Of a DNA stretch of 64,000 nucleotides, positions 30,281-40,700 are shown piece after piece. Every line of letters begins with the position of its first letter. Within the stretch, counting starts at the first letter, position 1. Below the pieces are notes generated by a model. It saw only the letters and a list, made by a program, of their open reading frames with translations, was not told where the DNA came from and searched no databases. Source of the DNA: Oscillospiraceae bacterium (GTDB lineage Bacteria > Bacillota > Clostridia > Oscillospirales > CAG-272); assembly GCA_022009675.1 (NCBI GenBank), contig CP091718.1, forward strand, positions 558,001-622,000. The letters are read 5' to 3'. The position numbers were made by a program, and so were the translations under genes.

Positions 30281-32055
30281 TTATGCGTGCCGCGCACGGG
30301 CAACCAGCCCGTCCAGCTCCGCCGTCATGGCGGCGGTCACGGCATCCGCCTCCGCACGGCACGAGGCGGACGGCACCGCCTTGAAGCGCCCGATGCGCTC
30401 CCGCACGGGCAGGTTGGACACATCCTCCACGTCCGCACCGTCCGCGACCGCGCGACGCGCCTTGTCCTCAAAGGCAAATATCAGCTTCATCAGCGTGTGC
30501 TGCTTTTCCAGCGAGGTGTAGCTGTCCTCCCCCTCAAAGGCATTCTGCTGCAGGAAGTCCTCCCGGATGGAGCGCGCGGTTTCCAGCGTCAGACGGTCAT
30601 CGGCGGACAGCGCGTCCATACCGACCAGCTTGACGATCTCATCCAGGTTTGCCTCCAGCTGAAGCGTCTTCAGGCAACGACCGGTCAGCTCCATCCAGTC
30701 CGGCGCGACCTGCTCACAGAACCACGGCTCCAGCCGCTCCCGGTACAGCGAATAGGAATTGAGCCAGTTGATGGCGGGGAAATGGCGGCGGTAGGCAAGG
30801 GAGGCGTCCAGCCCCCAGAAAACCTTGACAATCCGCAGGGTCGCCTGCGTGACCGGCTCGGAAATGTCGCCGCCCTGCGGGGACACGGCGCCGATGGCGG
30901 ACAGGGCACCCTGCCTGCCATCCGATCCCAGGCAGACCACCTTTCCGGCACGCTCATAGAACTGTGCAAGGCGCGAGGTCAGGTAGGCGGGGTAGCCCTC
31001 CTCACCCGGCATCTCCTCCAGCCGCCCGGACATCTCGCGCAGTGCCTCTGCCCAGCGGGAGGTGGAGTCGGCGATGACGGCGACCGAATAGCCCATGTCG
31101 CGGTAATACTCCGCGATGGTGATGCCGGTATAGATCGACGCTTCACGCGCCGCGACCGGCATATCCGATGTATTGGCAATCAGAACGGTGCGCTCCATGA
31201 GCGAACGCCCGGTACGGGGGTCGGTCAGCTCCGGGAACTCCCGCAGAACGTCGGTCATCTCGTTGCCGCGCTCCCCGCACCCGATGTAAACCACCAGATC
31301 CACATCGCTCCACTTGGCAAGCTGGTGCTGCACCACGGTCTTGCCGGAGCCGAAGGGACCGGGAACGCAGGCGGTGCCGCCCTTGGCAATGGGGAACAGG
31401 GCGTCGATGACGCGCTGCCCCGTAATCATCGGCTCGACGGGCGGGAGCTTGCCTGCATAGGGGCGAGACACACGCACGGGCCACTTCTGCACCAGCGTGA
31501 TCTCCTCGACGGTGCCGTCCTCCAGTCTGAGCTTGCCGATACGGTCGGTGACCTTGAAGTCGCCGGTGTACAGCTCCATAACGGTGCCGCGCTTGCGGGG
31601 CGGGCACATGATACTGTGGAGGATGGAATCCGTTTCCTGCACGGTTCCGTAGACATCGCCGGGTCCAACCTTGTCGCCGTAACCCAGCTTCGCCTCAAAG
31701 TGCCAGACCTTGTCCCGATCCAGTGCCGGTTCGTCGATACCGCGCCGGATGTTGGAGCCGTACTTTTTTTGCACATGGAGGACAGCGGGCGCTGGATGCC
31801 GTCATAAATACTGGTCAACAGTCCGGGTCCCAGCTCGACCGACAGCGGCGCACCGGTGGAAACGACCTTGTCGCCGCGTCCCAGCCCCGCCGTTTCCTCG
31901 TATACCTCGATGGAGGCGCGATCCCCGTGCATTTCGATTATCTCACCGATCAGGCGGTTCTGCCCGACGCGCACCACGTCGAACATATTGGCGTTCCGCA
32001 TCCCCTCGGCGATGACAAGGGGTCCGGACACCTTCAGAATCTTTCCTTCAACCAT
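30281..32055 (-). CDS. atpA: V-type ATP synthase catalytic subunit A (one frameshift)
   Basis: Catalytic subunit, about 591 residues. The start MVEGKILKVSGPLVIAEGM is preceded by AGAGGAAAAT. The P-loop reads GPFGSGKTVVQHQLAKW, followed by IGCGERGNEMTDVL and the Walker B region VAVIADSTSRWAEALREMSGRLEEMPGEEGYPAYL. The break is a 7-base A/T run at 31766-31772 that must be eight to give MCKKKYGSNIRRGIDEPALDR. It is separated from the upstream subunit F gene by 129 bases, the largest gap within the ATPase core, in which I see no gene. Confidence 0.95.
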
Positions 32056-32184
32056 ATTTTCCTCTTTCTGCTTTCTGCGTTCTCGGCAGAACCGGTCATG
32101 CCGATTCCGCAACACCCTGTATTCCTGCCGCCGCAGGCGGGAAGGCTCGGCGCCTCGCGCCGCCGTCACCGTGCGGCGTTGCCC

Positions 32185-32511
32185 TTACTCGTTCCCCTTG
32201 AAGAGAATGTCCGCACCGACCGCACGCTCCACGGCTGTTTTGAGGGCAGCCATCCCGTAGCCGGTCGAGCCGGCTCTGCCGGGCAACGTCACGATAGCCG
32301 GCAGAGGTCTGTCCCGATAGGCTGCAATCTCCGCCTCCAGCTCGGCGGCATAGTTCTCCACGATGAAGATGATGGCGTAGGAATCATCCTCCGCCAGACG
32401 GCGCAGGATACGTCCGGCGGCGGCGGCATCCGCCGCCTCATGGACGGCAAAGCCAATCGCCATGTAGCCGAGAACACTGTCCCGCTCGCCGATGATGCCG
32501 ATTTTATACAT
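32185..32511 (-). CDS. atpF: V-type ATP synthase subunit F
   Basis: Small rotor subunit of 108 residues that binds subunit D. Family features: MYKIGIIGERDSVLGYMAIGF at the start, AIIFIVENYAAEL in the middle, and PAIVTLPGRAGSTGYGMAALKTAVERAVGADIL at the end. The start overlaps the end of subunit C by 8 bases. The frame is intact. Confidence 0.94.
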   Translation of the reverse strand: MYKIGIIGERDSVLGYMAIGFAVHEAADAAAAGRILRRLAEDDSYAIIFIVENYAAELEAEIAAYRDRPLPAIVTLPGRAGSTGYGMAALKTAVERAVGADILFKGNE

Positions 32512-33549
32512 AACTCTCCCTCACTCTCTCCCGTGTCTGCGCGGGCGTCAGCCCCGCCTCACGGGCGGCAAGGATGATGCGGATGTTGCGCACGGCTGTC
32601 TCCCAGCCGTACAGGTACCCGCCCGGCACGCCCACCCCAAAGGGTACGCGCGCATCGTGCCGCACAAGCTCCATGTGCGTATCATCACAGCATTTTTTTC
32701 CAAAGCCGACAGGGATTTGTCTGTCTTTTTCCATCCGCCGGACAAGCCCCTCCAGCAACGGCTGGCGCGTCGTGCGCAGACGCCAGAGCAGGTTGTCCTC
32801 GCCCCCCGTCTCGCCCAGTGCCGCGCGGAAAAAGTCCGGATCCAGACTGCCGCCCGGAAGCAGTGCCTCCTCCAGGAACTGCCCCGCCGAGGCACCCAGT
32901 GACAGGCGCAGGATGCGCAGGGTAATCATGACGTTGACCAGATCGATCTTCGCCCTTACCCAGCCCGCCAGCATCGGCTCACCGGTAGCGGTTGCCGCCG
33001 CCAGCATGGCGCGGTAGCAGGCGCGATCCAGCCGCAGGTCTATCTGCCGGGGGTCGCCCGACTTGGCAAACGCCTCCCGCGCGTCCGACAGTGCCTCCAG
33101 CAGCTCCGGCGGCACACGCCCCGCAAGCTCCGGCGCGGGCGTCTCGCTCCCGATCAGCGTCAGGACATCCGCGGCGGGCACGGTCCCGAAATCAAACAGC
33201 AGACCTGCCGTTTCCTCCCCGCTCAGCTGTCGGATATGGCATTTGAGCGCCATTTTCAGATTGTTGCAGTCGTAGGGGAAGCGCATCCAGTCAAACACCG
33301 CCGCGTCCGGGACGCAGGATGCCACCTCGTCATACGCGTCCCGCAGAATACCCGGCAACACGGCTTCCTCGCCTGCTCCGGGTTCCCCGCCGACGGCAAT
33401 GCCGTACTCTGCCAGCCGGGCACGCACCTCCGCCCCGGTTTTTGGCATCGCACAGCGCCTCCACGCGCTCCCGCCCCACCATGCGGTTCTCCAGCATCCG
33501 CAGGCGGGCGGAGGCGTACATATATTCGGTTTCCTTTGATCTTCCTCAT
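32504..33549 (-). CDS. atpC: V-type ATP synthase subunit C (two frameshifts near the start)
   Basis: Links the central stalk to the K ring. About 347 residues after correction. The corrected N-terminus is MRKIKETEYMYASARLRMLE, then NRMVGRERVEALCDAKTGAEV. The shifts are one extra G near 33531 and an A5 run near 33441-33445 that should be A4. The rest is continuous, with the family pattern FDWMRFPYDCNNLKMALK and RAKIDLVNVMITLRILRL. The start has GGCGGAGA upstream. Sequence conservation in this subunit is normally low, so the operon position adds to the call. Confidence 0.9.
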
Positions 33550-33587
33550 GAGTCTCCGCCTTTCCCCGCAGGATCCCGGCGCACGGC

Positions 33588-34260
33588 TCAGGCGTCCCTG
33601 CCGAACAGGATCCCGGACACACGTCCCTCCGTCCGGCGGCGCACCTCGTCGAACATCATGCGCAGCGAGCAGTTGATCTCAACCTCACCGCACCGCAGAA
33701 TCAGCCCGCCGGTTATGTCGGCAGTCTCGTTCGGCAGCTTCACCGCGTCCCGCCGCGTCAGTCCGATCTTTGCAAAGCTTCCCGCGTTCACCGCATCCAG
33801 CAGCTGCTGTCCGTAGGTCTTGCGGTCGCGGGCATTGAGCAGAATCTCATAGGCGGCGGGGGCGATATTCTCCCCGTACAGCCGCATGCTTTCCTGCTCG
33901 TCCTCAAGCTGGCGGCGCAGTGCCGCCTTGAGCATACCCGTCAGAAGCGCCGCATACTTGTCAGCCGGCAGATCGCGGATTTCCTTTTTCCGCCTGCCGG
34001 TATGCTTCCTCGACAAGCCCGCTCCGCGTTTCCAGCAGGACGTCGCGCCGCGCCATTTCCGCCGCGGACTTCGCCCGGCGGATCAGCGACTCGCCCTCCC
34101 GTCCCGCCGACTCCCGCAGACCGTCGCAGTCGGCTTCGGTCTTGGCGGCGGCTGCGGCGTCTGCAGCCTCGCAGTCCGCCTGCGCCGCGGCAAGCGTGGC
34201 GCGGGCATCGGCTTCGGCGTCGGCGATGATTTTGCCGGTCACTTTTTCAAGCCCCGTCAT
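33588..34260 (-). CDS. atpE: V-type ATP synthase subunit E (one frameshift)
   Basis: Peripheral stalk subunit. The N-terminal half is an Ala/Glu/Arg-rich coiled coil (MTGLEKVTGKIIADAEADAR). The C-terminal half is the globular head-binding domain with YAALLTGMLKAALR and GGLILRCGEVEINCSL. The frame break is an A5/T5 run at 33985-33989 that should be four, joining YRQAEK to EIRDLPADKYA. Corrected length is about 223 residues. Position between K and C matches other bacterial V-type operons. Confidence 0.92.
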
Positions 34261-34281
34261 ATCCAGTCTCCTTACTCGCCG

Positions 34282-34925
34282 TCAGGCGGGGAAGTTGGCA
34301 ACCATCAGCAGCGTAATCAGCAGCGAGAAGATGGCATAGGTCTCCACCAGTGCGGCGGAGGTGATAGCCTTACCCAGCTCGCCGGGGCGCTTGGACAGCA
34401 GGCTGATACCAGCCGCCGACACGCGCGCCTGCTTGATCGCGGACAGGTAGCCCGCCAGCGCGATGGGCAGTGCAGCCATGATGAAGTACGCACCCTGCGC
34501 GACGGTCAGCTCCTTGGGCGTACCGAACAGACCGATGGTGTTCAGCATCAGGAAGGAAGCGACCATGCCGTAGACACCCTGCGTCATAGGCAGTGCCTGC
34601 AGAGCCAGCGCCTTACCGAACAGGGAGGGATCCTCGGACAGCAGCCCGCTGGATGCCTCGCCCACGATGCCGACGCCCTTTGCGGAGCCAAGGCAGGGGA
34701 GCGCCACGGCGAGCGCCGCGCCCAGAAGGGCAAGGTTACGACCGGAGAAAATTCCCTCAAGCACGGAGGGCTTTTTCGGCGCCGGGATCCGGCTGAACCG
34801 CCGCCCCCTCCTCCGATGGGAGCGACAGTCTCCCCCTCGGCAAAGGCGCACACGGTAAAGAGCGACAGGGCAAACAGGGACAGCACCAGGATAGCGAACG
34901 TCTTGCGCAGATTGTTGCGTTTCAT
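34282..34925 (-). CDS. atpK: V-type ATP synthase subunit K with N-terminal leader (one frameshift)
   Basis: Membrane rotor ring subunit, duplicated type with four transmembrane helices. The corrected protein is about 214 residues, longer than the usual 155-165, because of an extra hydrophobic leader MKRNNLRKTFAILVLSLFAL that ends CAFAEGE like a cleavable signal peptide, then a glycine-rich linker. The break is a G run near 34806-34810 that needs one more base. The ion-binding ligands match the Na+ type known from Enterococcus NtpK: LPMTQGVYG in helix 2, IKQARVSAAG in helix 3 and the essential glutamate in LVETYAIF of helix 4. Start ATG 34925 with GGAG. Confidence 0.9.
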
Positions 34926-35007
34926 AGCGGATTGAACTCCTTTTTTTATTATTGGAAGCGCTGGTTCATGCGACAGCGCATCCTTTGTAATTGGGGACAC
35001 GAATGCA

Positions 35008-37029
35008 TCAGTTGCCGCGCTCCTCGTCGGATGCAACGGCAGAATATTTCTCGGACGGGAGCACCGGGTCAAACGGCACGCCGCCATCCTCAAAGAACTT
35101 TCCGAAGAACTCCAGATACTGGAGCCGGCTGGTATGAACGAAGGCGCCCAGCAGGTTGATGGCTATGTTCAGCGCGTGACCGATCAGCATAATCAGCACC
35201 ATCTTGACAAAGCCGCCCGGCGAAGGACCGCCCATGGTGGCAATCAGGTTGACCACCTGCGCGATAACACCCGCCGCCAGTCCCAGCGCCAGTATGCGGC
35301 AGTAGGACAGGAGGTCGGAGGCATAGTTGATGAGTCCGTACAGCCCCAGCAAGCCCTTGCCGAACCGCAGAACCGGGTTGCGCTCCGCGCGTCCCGCCGT
35401 TGCCACGATCATCAGGACGGCAACCCCGCAGAGGATATACCCCACGGTGGGACGGACAAATACCATGCCGATGCCGGCAAACAGAACCCACCACGAGCCG
35501 ATGTCGAATATCGCCGAAAACACCTGACCGTCACGGCAGAGCAGGTAGAACTTGATCGCCATACCGCCCAGCAGGTGGACGGCGCCCATAATCAGCGAGA
35601 CGACCAGGAACGCCATCGGTTCCTCCAGCGGGTTGAGCGAAATACGCTTGCCGCCCAGCGCAACCGACAGTCCGTTGAACCACGGCGCCGCTTCCTTCGC
35701 CGCCTCGATGGAGCCGTAACCCATCATATTCGCCATGACGGAGTACGGCAGATCCCCGAACCAGCCGCCGAACACGGCGCCCATGATCACGCAGGAGATA
35801 CCGCACCAGCCGAACATATTGAACATCCGTTTGGCACCGCCCTCCATGTGGAGCAGGCGCGGCACCAGGAAGCCGCCCAGGATGAGAATCGCACCGTAGC
35901 CGACATCCGCAAACATCAGTCCGAATATCACGAAATAGAACAGACTCATCACGAAGGTCGGATCGTACGTACCGTACTTGGGGTAGGAATACATCCCGAC
36001 CACCCACTCGAAATTGGTGGCGTAGCCGTTGTTTTTCAGCAGAACCGGCGGTTGATCCTCCCCTTCCGGATCGCTCATCTCATACGCGCAGAACAGCTTA
36101 TCCAGTGCGGCGGACACCCGCCCGTCCCGCGCGGCGGGCACCCAGCCCTCCAGCACGGCGCACTGCCCCGTGGACGCCAGCTTTGCCTTCTGGCGCGCGG
36201 CGATCAGGGTTGTGTTCTCGTTGTCGTACAGGATTTCCACGTCCGGCGCAAATGCCGCCAGCTCCTTGAGGCGTGCGGTATCCTGCTCCGCCGCGGCGGC
36301 TATCTCCCGGCGTCGTGCCCGGATCGACCGGCGCACGTCCCGCGCGGTCGGGGCTCGTCCGTCCCGGGCGGCGGCATACGGTTCGGCGGAAAAATCCGCC
36401 CGCAGGAAGCCGATCTCCGACAGCGCCCGGCTGACGGCGTCCTCCTCCTGCCGGGGAAAGACTGCCGCGATGTACAGTCCGTCCTCGTCCTCCTTCACAG
36501 CCTCCACGCCGGCGTCCAGCGTCCGGAGCGCATCGACTGCGGCGGATATCTGCGTTTTCGCCGGCAGGGAGCCGAGCCACACCTCGCAAAGTTCCGTGCC
36601 GCCGCCGCACAGCGGCAGGTCGCAGTCCAGCCACGGAGTCAGTGTGGCGGCGCGGGTACGGAGCTGCGCATCCTCTGTCTGTCCGGCACGCAGGCGGGCG
36701 TCCAGCTCGCGCGTCTCGCGCACCACGCGCCACACCGCCTCCCTGCTCCCGCACAGGGGGTATGTGTCGTTATCCGGCACCGACTGCCGCATCCACGGCT
36801 TGGGCTTGCCGGTATAGCGATTCAGGACGGGCAGAGCCTCACTTACGGTCCGGACGCGCTCCTCCGCCTCTGCGCGCTGGCTGTCACAGCGGACGCGCAG
36901 CAGATCCCCGTCCTCGACAGGTGTCGTGCGGACCTCCACACATCGCAGACGGATGAGGCGGCGGATGAGGGCATCAACGTCCCGCTCCGGCGTCAGCACC
37001 GTCAGCTTTTTCATTACGGCTATTGACAT
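35008..37029 (-). CDS. atpI: V-type ATP synthase subunit I (a-subunit)
   Basis: Stator membrane subunit forming the ion half-channels. The 673 residues are intact. The cytoplasmic N-terminal domain (MKKLTVLTPERDVDALIRRL) covers about 330 residues. The membrane domain starts at TFVMSLFYFVIFGLMFADVGYG, a family signature, and contains LLSYCRILALGLAAGVIAQVVN with the conserved arginine facing the K ring. MSIAV may precede the true start MKKLTV by five residues; both are in frame. It overlaps the upstream gene by 10 bases. Confidence 0.95.
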   Translation of the reverse strand: MSIAVMKKLTVLTPERDVDALIRRLIRLRCVEVRTTPVEDGDLLRVRCDSQRAEAEERVRTVSEALPVLNRYTGKPKPWMRQSVPDNDTYPLCGSREAVWRVVRETRELDARLRAGQTEDAQLRTRAATLTPWLDCDLPLCGGGTELCEVWLGSLPAKTQISAAVDALRTLDAGVEAVKEDEDGLYIAAVFPRQEEDAVSRALSEIGFLRADFSAEPYAAARDGRAPTARDVRRSIRARRREIAAAAEQDTARLKELAAFAPDVEILYDNENTTLIAARQKAKLASTGQCAVLEGWVPAARDGRVSAALDKLFCAYEMSDPEGEDQPPVLLKNNGYATNFEWVVGMYSYPKYGTYDPTFVMSLFYFVIFGLMFADVGYGAILILGGFLVPRLLHMEGGAKRMFNMFGWCGISCVIMGAVFGGWFGDLPYSVMANMMGYGSIEAAKEAAPWFNGLSVALGGKRISLNPLEEPMAFLVVSLIMGAVHLLGGMAIKFYLLCRDGQVFSAIFDIGSWWVLFAGIGMVFVRPTVGYILCGVAVLMIVATAGRAERNPVLRFGKGLLGLYGLINYASDLLSYCRILALGLAAGVIAQVVNLIATMGGPSPGGFVKMVLIMLIGHALNIAINLLGAFVHTSRLQYLEFFGKFFEDGGVPFDPVLPSEKYSAVASDEERGN

Positions 37030-37370
37030 GAATCAAACATCTCCCACACGATGACCCGGACGGCTTCCTTCATGTGTACGTCTGCCGCCGCCTTCAGGGC
37101 TTCCGCGTCGGTCTGTGCCTCCTCCCGGCTCTGCCGGACCAGCGCGTCCGCCTTTTCCTGCATGCTGTCCAGACCCGCCCGCAGGGCGGCGGACATTTCC
37201 TTCACCCGCACATCGTGTTTCTCCGCGCAGGCTTTCTCGTTGTCCGTGCGCATCTGCTGGGCTTTCGCCGTTGCCTGTGCCCGGATATCTGCCGCCCTCG
37301 CCTCCGCCTCGCGGACTCTCGCAATCGCCTCTCTGGACAATTCCACACACCTTCTTTCCGTTCTCTGCAT
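37020..37370 (-). CDS. V-type ATPase subunit G/H-like coiled-coil protein
   Basis: First gene of the operon, 116 residues. It is almost entirely a charged coiled coil rich in Ala, Glu, Arg and Gln (REAIARVREAEARAADIRAQ), which is what the peripheral stalk partner of subunit E looks like in bacterial V-type operons (NtpF/AhaH). Sequence alone would not identify it, so the call rests on composition, length and operon position. The ribosome binding site is weak. The stop overlaps the atpI start region. Confidence 0.82.
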   Translation of the reverse strand: MQRTERRCVELSREAIARVREAEARAADIRAQATAKAQQMRTDNEKACAEKHDVRVKEMSAALRAGLDSMQEKADALVRQSREEAQTDAEALKAAADVHMKEAVRVIVWEMFDSCQ

Positions 37371-37438
37371 CCAATCAATCGACAGGGTTCCCGCCGGATT
37401 GACGGTATTATATGGCTTTTTGACCTATCACTTTATCT

Positions 37439-37467
37439 ATTGTACCACACCGCACGTTTTTTTGCAA
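37439..37467 (-). promoter_or_regulatory. Promoter of the V-type ATPase operon
   Basis: Minus strand TTGCAA (37467-37462), 17-base spacer, TACAAT (37444-37439), about 68 bases upstream of the first gene. A second -10-like TATAAT nearer the gene lacks a matching -35 box. Confidence 0.75.
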
Positions 37468-37519
37468 GAGCTTTCGCAAATTTTTCTCCTTGTGCCGTAG
37501 GCGCTTTACGGAGACAAAT

Positions 37520-37600
37520 CCGGAAAAAGTTCTTGGGGGGGTTGGGGACTTCTTTCAAGAAGCCCCCCAGCGCTTCTTTCGCTTCCCTGCCCGCACGGAC
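37520..37600. repeat. Single copy of the AAAAGTTCTTGGGGG hairpin element
   Basis: AAAAAGTTCTTGGGGGGGTT, then a hairpin GGGGACTTCTT/AAGAAGCCCC at 37544-37568. It lies in the 350-base gap between the ATPase operon promoter and the end of the CotH gene. The rest of the gap holds the promoter and the CotH terminator; no gene was seen. Confidence 0.78.
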
Positions 37601-37661
37601 AGCGGGGTGCCGCAGCGTCCGAAAGGCAGTATAACAGAAAGCGGGCGCTTTGAAAATAGAC

Positions 37662-37704
37662 AAACCCTCTGACGCTGACAGAAATTCAGACAGTCAGAGG
37701 GTTT
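37662..37704. terminator. Terminator after the CotH-like gene
   Basis: A 12-bp stem AAACCCTCTGAC (37662-37673) with GTCAGAGGGTTT (37693-37704) and a 19-base loop. It is placed just after the CotH gene end on the minus strand. A TTTTT run flanks it on the plus side, so it may act in both directions. Confidence 0.72.
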
Positions 37705-37725
37705 TTGCATAGAAGAGAAGTCGGC

Positions 37726-40700
37726 TCAGCCGGCGGGATAGACTGCGGTCAGGGCGGCGGAACCGCCGAGCCGCCCGACGCCTGCCTGCCCGTAGGTATT
37801 GTCCCCCTTGACGCGAACACTGCCGTCCGCGCAGAGGTAGGCGGTGAAGCTATAACCAGCCGCAACGGCGATGACATCATCGCCGACATCCAGCCGACGC
37901 GGCGTTCCGTTGGTCACAGCGGAGCCGATGGAGCCGCCGTTGTTCAGACCGTACACGTACACGGCGCCGGATTCGGACAGGATGGCAACGTCGCCGAAGT
38001 ATACAGATGCCGACGCAACGCCGGACATCAGCTTGACGAACGCGGGATTATTGCCGCCGCCCTGCGAGAAGCCGTACAACGAGCGCCAGCCTGCATAGTA
38101 CAGGTCGCCGTTCTCGGTAACGGAAAGGCTCTCATGCTCCCCGGCGGTGACAGCCACCACGCCGGACTGCAGCAGCTTCGGCTCGGTCAGCCGGTCGCCG
38201 CCGCCTGCCACCATCTTGTTCCAGCGGTTGTCGCCCAGCCCGTAGAGGCGCGCGTTCTCATCAATATACAGCGTCGAGCGCCGCCCGGCAGCCATGGCGG
38301 TAACGTGATCCGCCACGCGGACAAAGGAAGTCGTGGAGGAAGCTGACGCACGTATCTGCCCGTAGGAGTTGTTGCCGACGCCCCAGAGGACGCCGTTCGC
38401 GTCCAGCACCAGCATATGGTCATGCCCGACACGGATGCTCCGGATTTTGCCGGAAAAGCTGACCTGCCCGAGGCGGGCATCGCTGACCGTCCCGTTGCGC
38501 CCCAGCTGTCCGGAAGCATTTGCACCGACCGTGTACAGCCTGCCGTCCCGCGTCAGGATGGCTGTCATCCAGGCGGTGTTGCCGTTCTCAAAGTCACAAC
38601 CCGAACTGGTCGCCACCTGCGCCACGTTGCGCATGACAAGCGTCGGCTTGCTGATCGTGAGGGAAGCGGAATTCAGCCCCAGCACGCCGCCGCGGTTGTC
38701 GCCCCATGCATACAGGTCGCCGTCCTCCGTCAGGCAGAACAGGTAGGTCGCGCCTGCCACCAGCGTTCCGGTCGGGGTTTCGTCGCCGCCGGAAGCGTTC
38801 TTCCGGGCGTACACCGCCACGGTGCCGGAGCAGGTGACGGTAAAGACCGCCTCCCCCTGCCCGCTGTCCGGCGTGATCGTCTGCGATTTGCCGTCGCTGC
38901 CCGTCCAGACAATGGCGGTCAGACTGTACCCGGCACGCGCCGTCGCCCGGATGCGGAGCGTCCGGCTGTCGTCCTCAAACCGGATGACCGTATCCGCCCT
39001 GACCGCCTCGCCGTCGCAGGACACCGTCGCGCGGGCATCACTGAAGGAGAAGGTCACCTTCCTGTGTGTCAGCTGCTCCATGTCAGCCGCCGTCACGTTG
39101 AAATAATCGAACATATGCTGCAGTCCCTTTGCCTGCCCGTTGGCAACAAAGGAACGCATCTTCCCCGCCTCGCGGTTCCACGTGGCGACCGACGCGCCCT
39201 CGCCGCCCCAGCGAGCCTGCTGGAGCGACATCAGACCGTCGCGCTCGGCAATCATTGCCTCCAGCTCCGCACCCAGGTACTCCGGCGTGAATATCTCGGT
39301 GAACACCTCGTAGTAGCGCAGGATGAATCTCTGCCGGAAGCCCTCGTTCCGTATCAGCGCCCGCATCATGTCACCGCAGACTGAGTTTGAGTCAAATGCC
39401 CAGAAGAAGTTGTGATCCTCCGTCGTGAAATCGTAGAAGGAGAGACCCATATCCATATCCAGCATGGTAAAATGCCACTTGGTGTCAAAGCCGGAGGGAT
39501 CCTCCGGATTCTTGTTGCGCCAGACCTTGATGTTGTTCTCGGGCCAGTCGCGCGCGACGAAGAACAGCCGCGCCACCCACATATCAATGAAGGAATCCAT
39601 ATCCATGAGTGAGCTGACATACTCGTAGTTCTTCTGCTCCGCCAGATCGTTCCGGCGCATATACGCCACCATGTCGTTGAAAGGCTTCTGGTCGCCCTCC
39701 ACGCCGGCGGACAGCACGAAATCCGCATTGGTGTTGGTATGCACCTGGCTGTAGTCGCTCTCGATGACAGTCACATTGTTCTTGTCAACGCCGTAGTGCG
39801 ACTCCACATACTCCGGGCTGTACCGCTCGCGCATATTGTACACGCCCCAGAACTCGCCGTTGACAAACACCAGCGTGGAGGCGGTCGCCATGGTATCCGC
39901 ATTCAGCACCGAGGTAACCCGCTGCATATAGGCGTCCCGGATAAAGGAAGTGTTGCAGTCGTTGCCCGAGTTGCGGAGCAGGAGCCGCGAGAAGGACGTG
40001 ACCGCCTCCCCCCTGCTGTCCAGCGCTCTGCCGCCGAAGAAATCGTAGTGGAGATCGGATTCCAGTCCGCCGCCCTCATTGAGCGAGCCTTTGTAGTAGA
40101 TACGCAGGGATTTCATGCCCCAGCCCGAAGAACCGTTGCCGCTGACAGCCAGCTCGACCTGCGAATTGCCGACGCGTTTGCCGGTCGGGTCGAACACTTC
40201 CATGCGTGCCAGCCCGCGCGGGCGGGTCGCCGTGATGACGCCGGACGGGCAGAAGTTGCTGTAAAATCCGTCCGATCCGATCATCTGCTCCAGCGGGATG
40301 GACAGCGAGACAATGGAAACGCCATACGCCTCCAGCTCAGGCGCGATGAAGTATGTGTTGGCGAACACGGGGGTGGAGTCGGTTCCGTTGGTGGCGTACG
40401 CCTTGATGACGTATCCGCCGGGCATGGTTGACACGGTCGGGCGGCTGCTGCCCCGCCAGTCAATCCACGCCTTGGTGACAGGTCCCCACGTCATGGCGGA
40501 GGAATCAGTCAGCCGGATGTCCCCGGAGCCGCTCCGGCGGGTCTTGCTGGTTGTCGGGTCGGAGCCGTCAATCGTATAGTAGATGCTGTATCCGTCCGGT
40601 GCTCCCAGCCGCAGTGTGATTGCCGAGTCGTAGATGCCGGCGGGGTGGGAGAACACGACCTCCTGGATGCGGGGGCGGATCACGTCATTGACCTCGCCCG

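Noticed and set aside
28887..32055. V-ATPase subunits A and B as true pseudogenes
   Set aside because: Each break is repaired by one base and all catalytic and structural motifs are conserved; intact D, F, I and G/H genes lie in the same operon.
37385..37425. TATAAT near 37410 (minus strand) as the V-ATPase promoter
   Set aside because: No acceptable -35 box lies 16-18 bases away; the TTGCAA-17-TACAAT pair slightly upstream is better.
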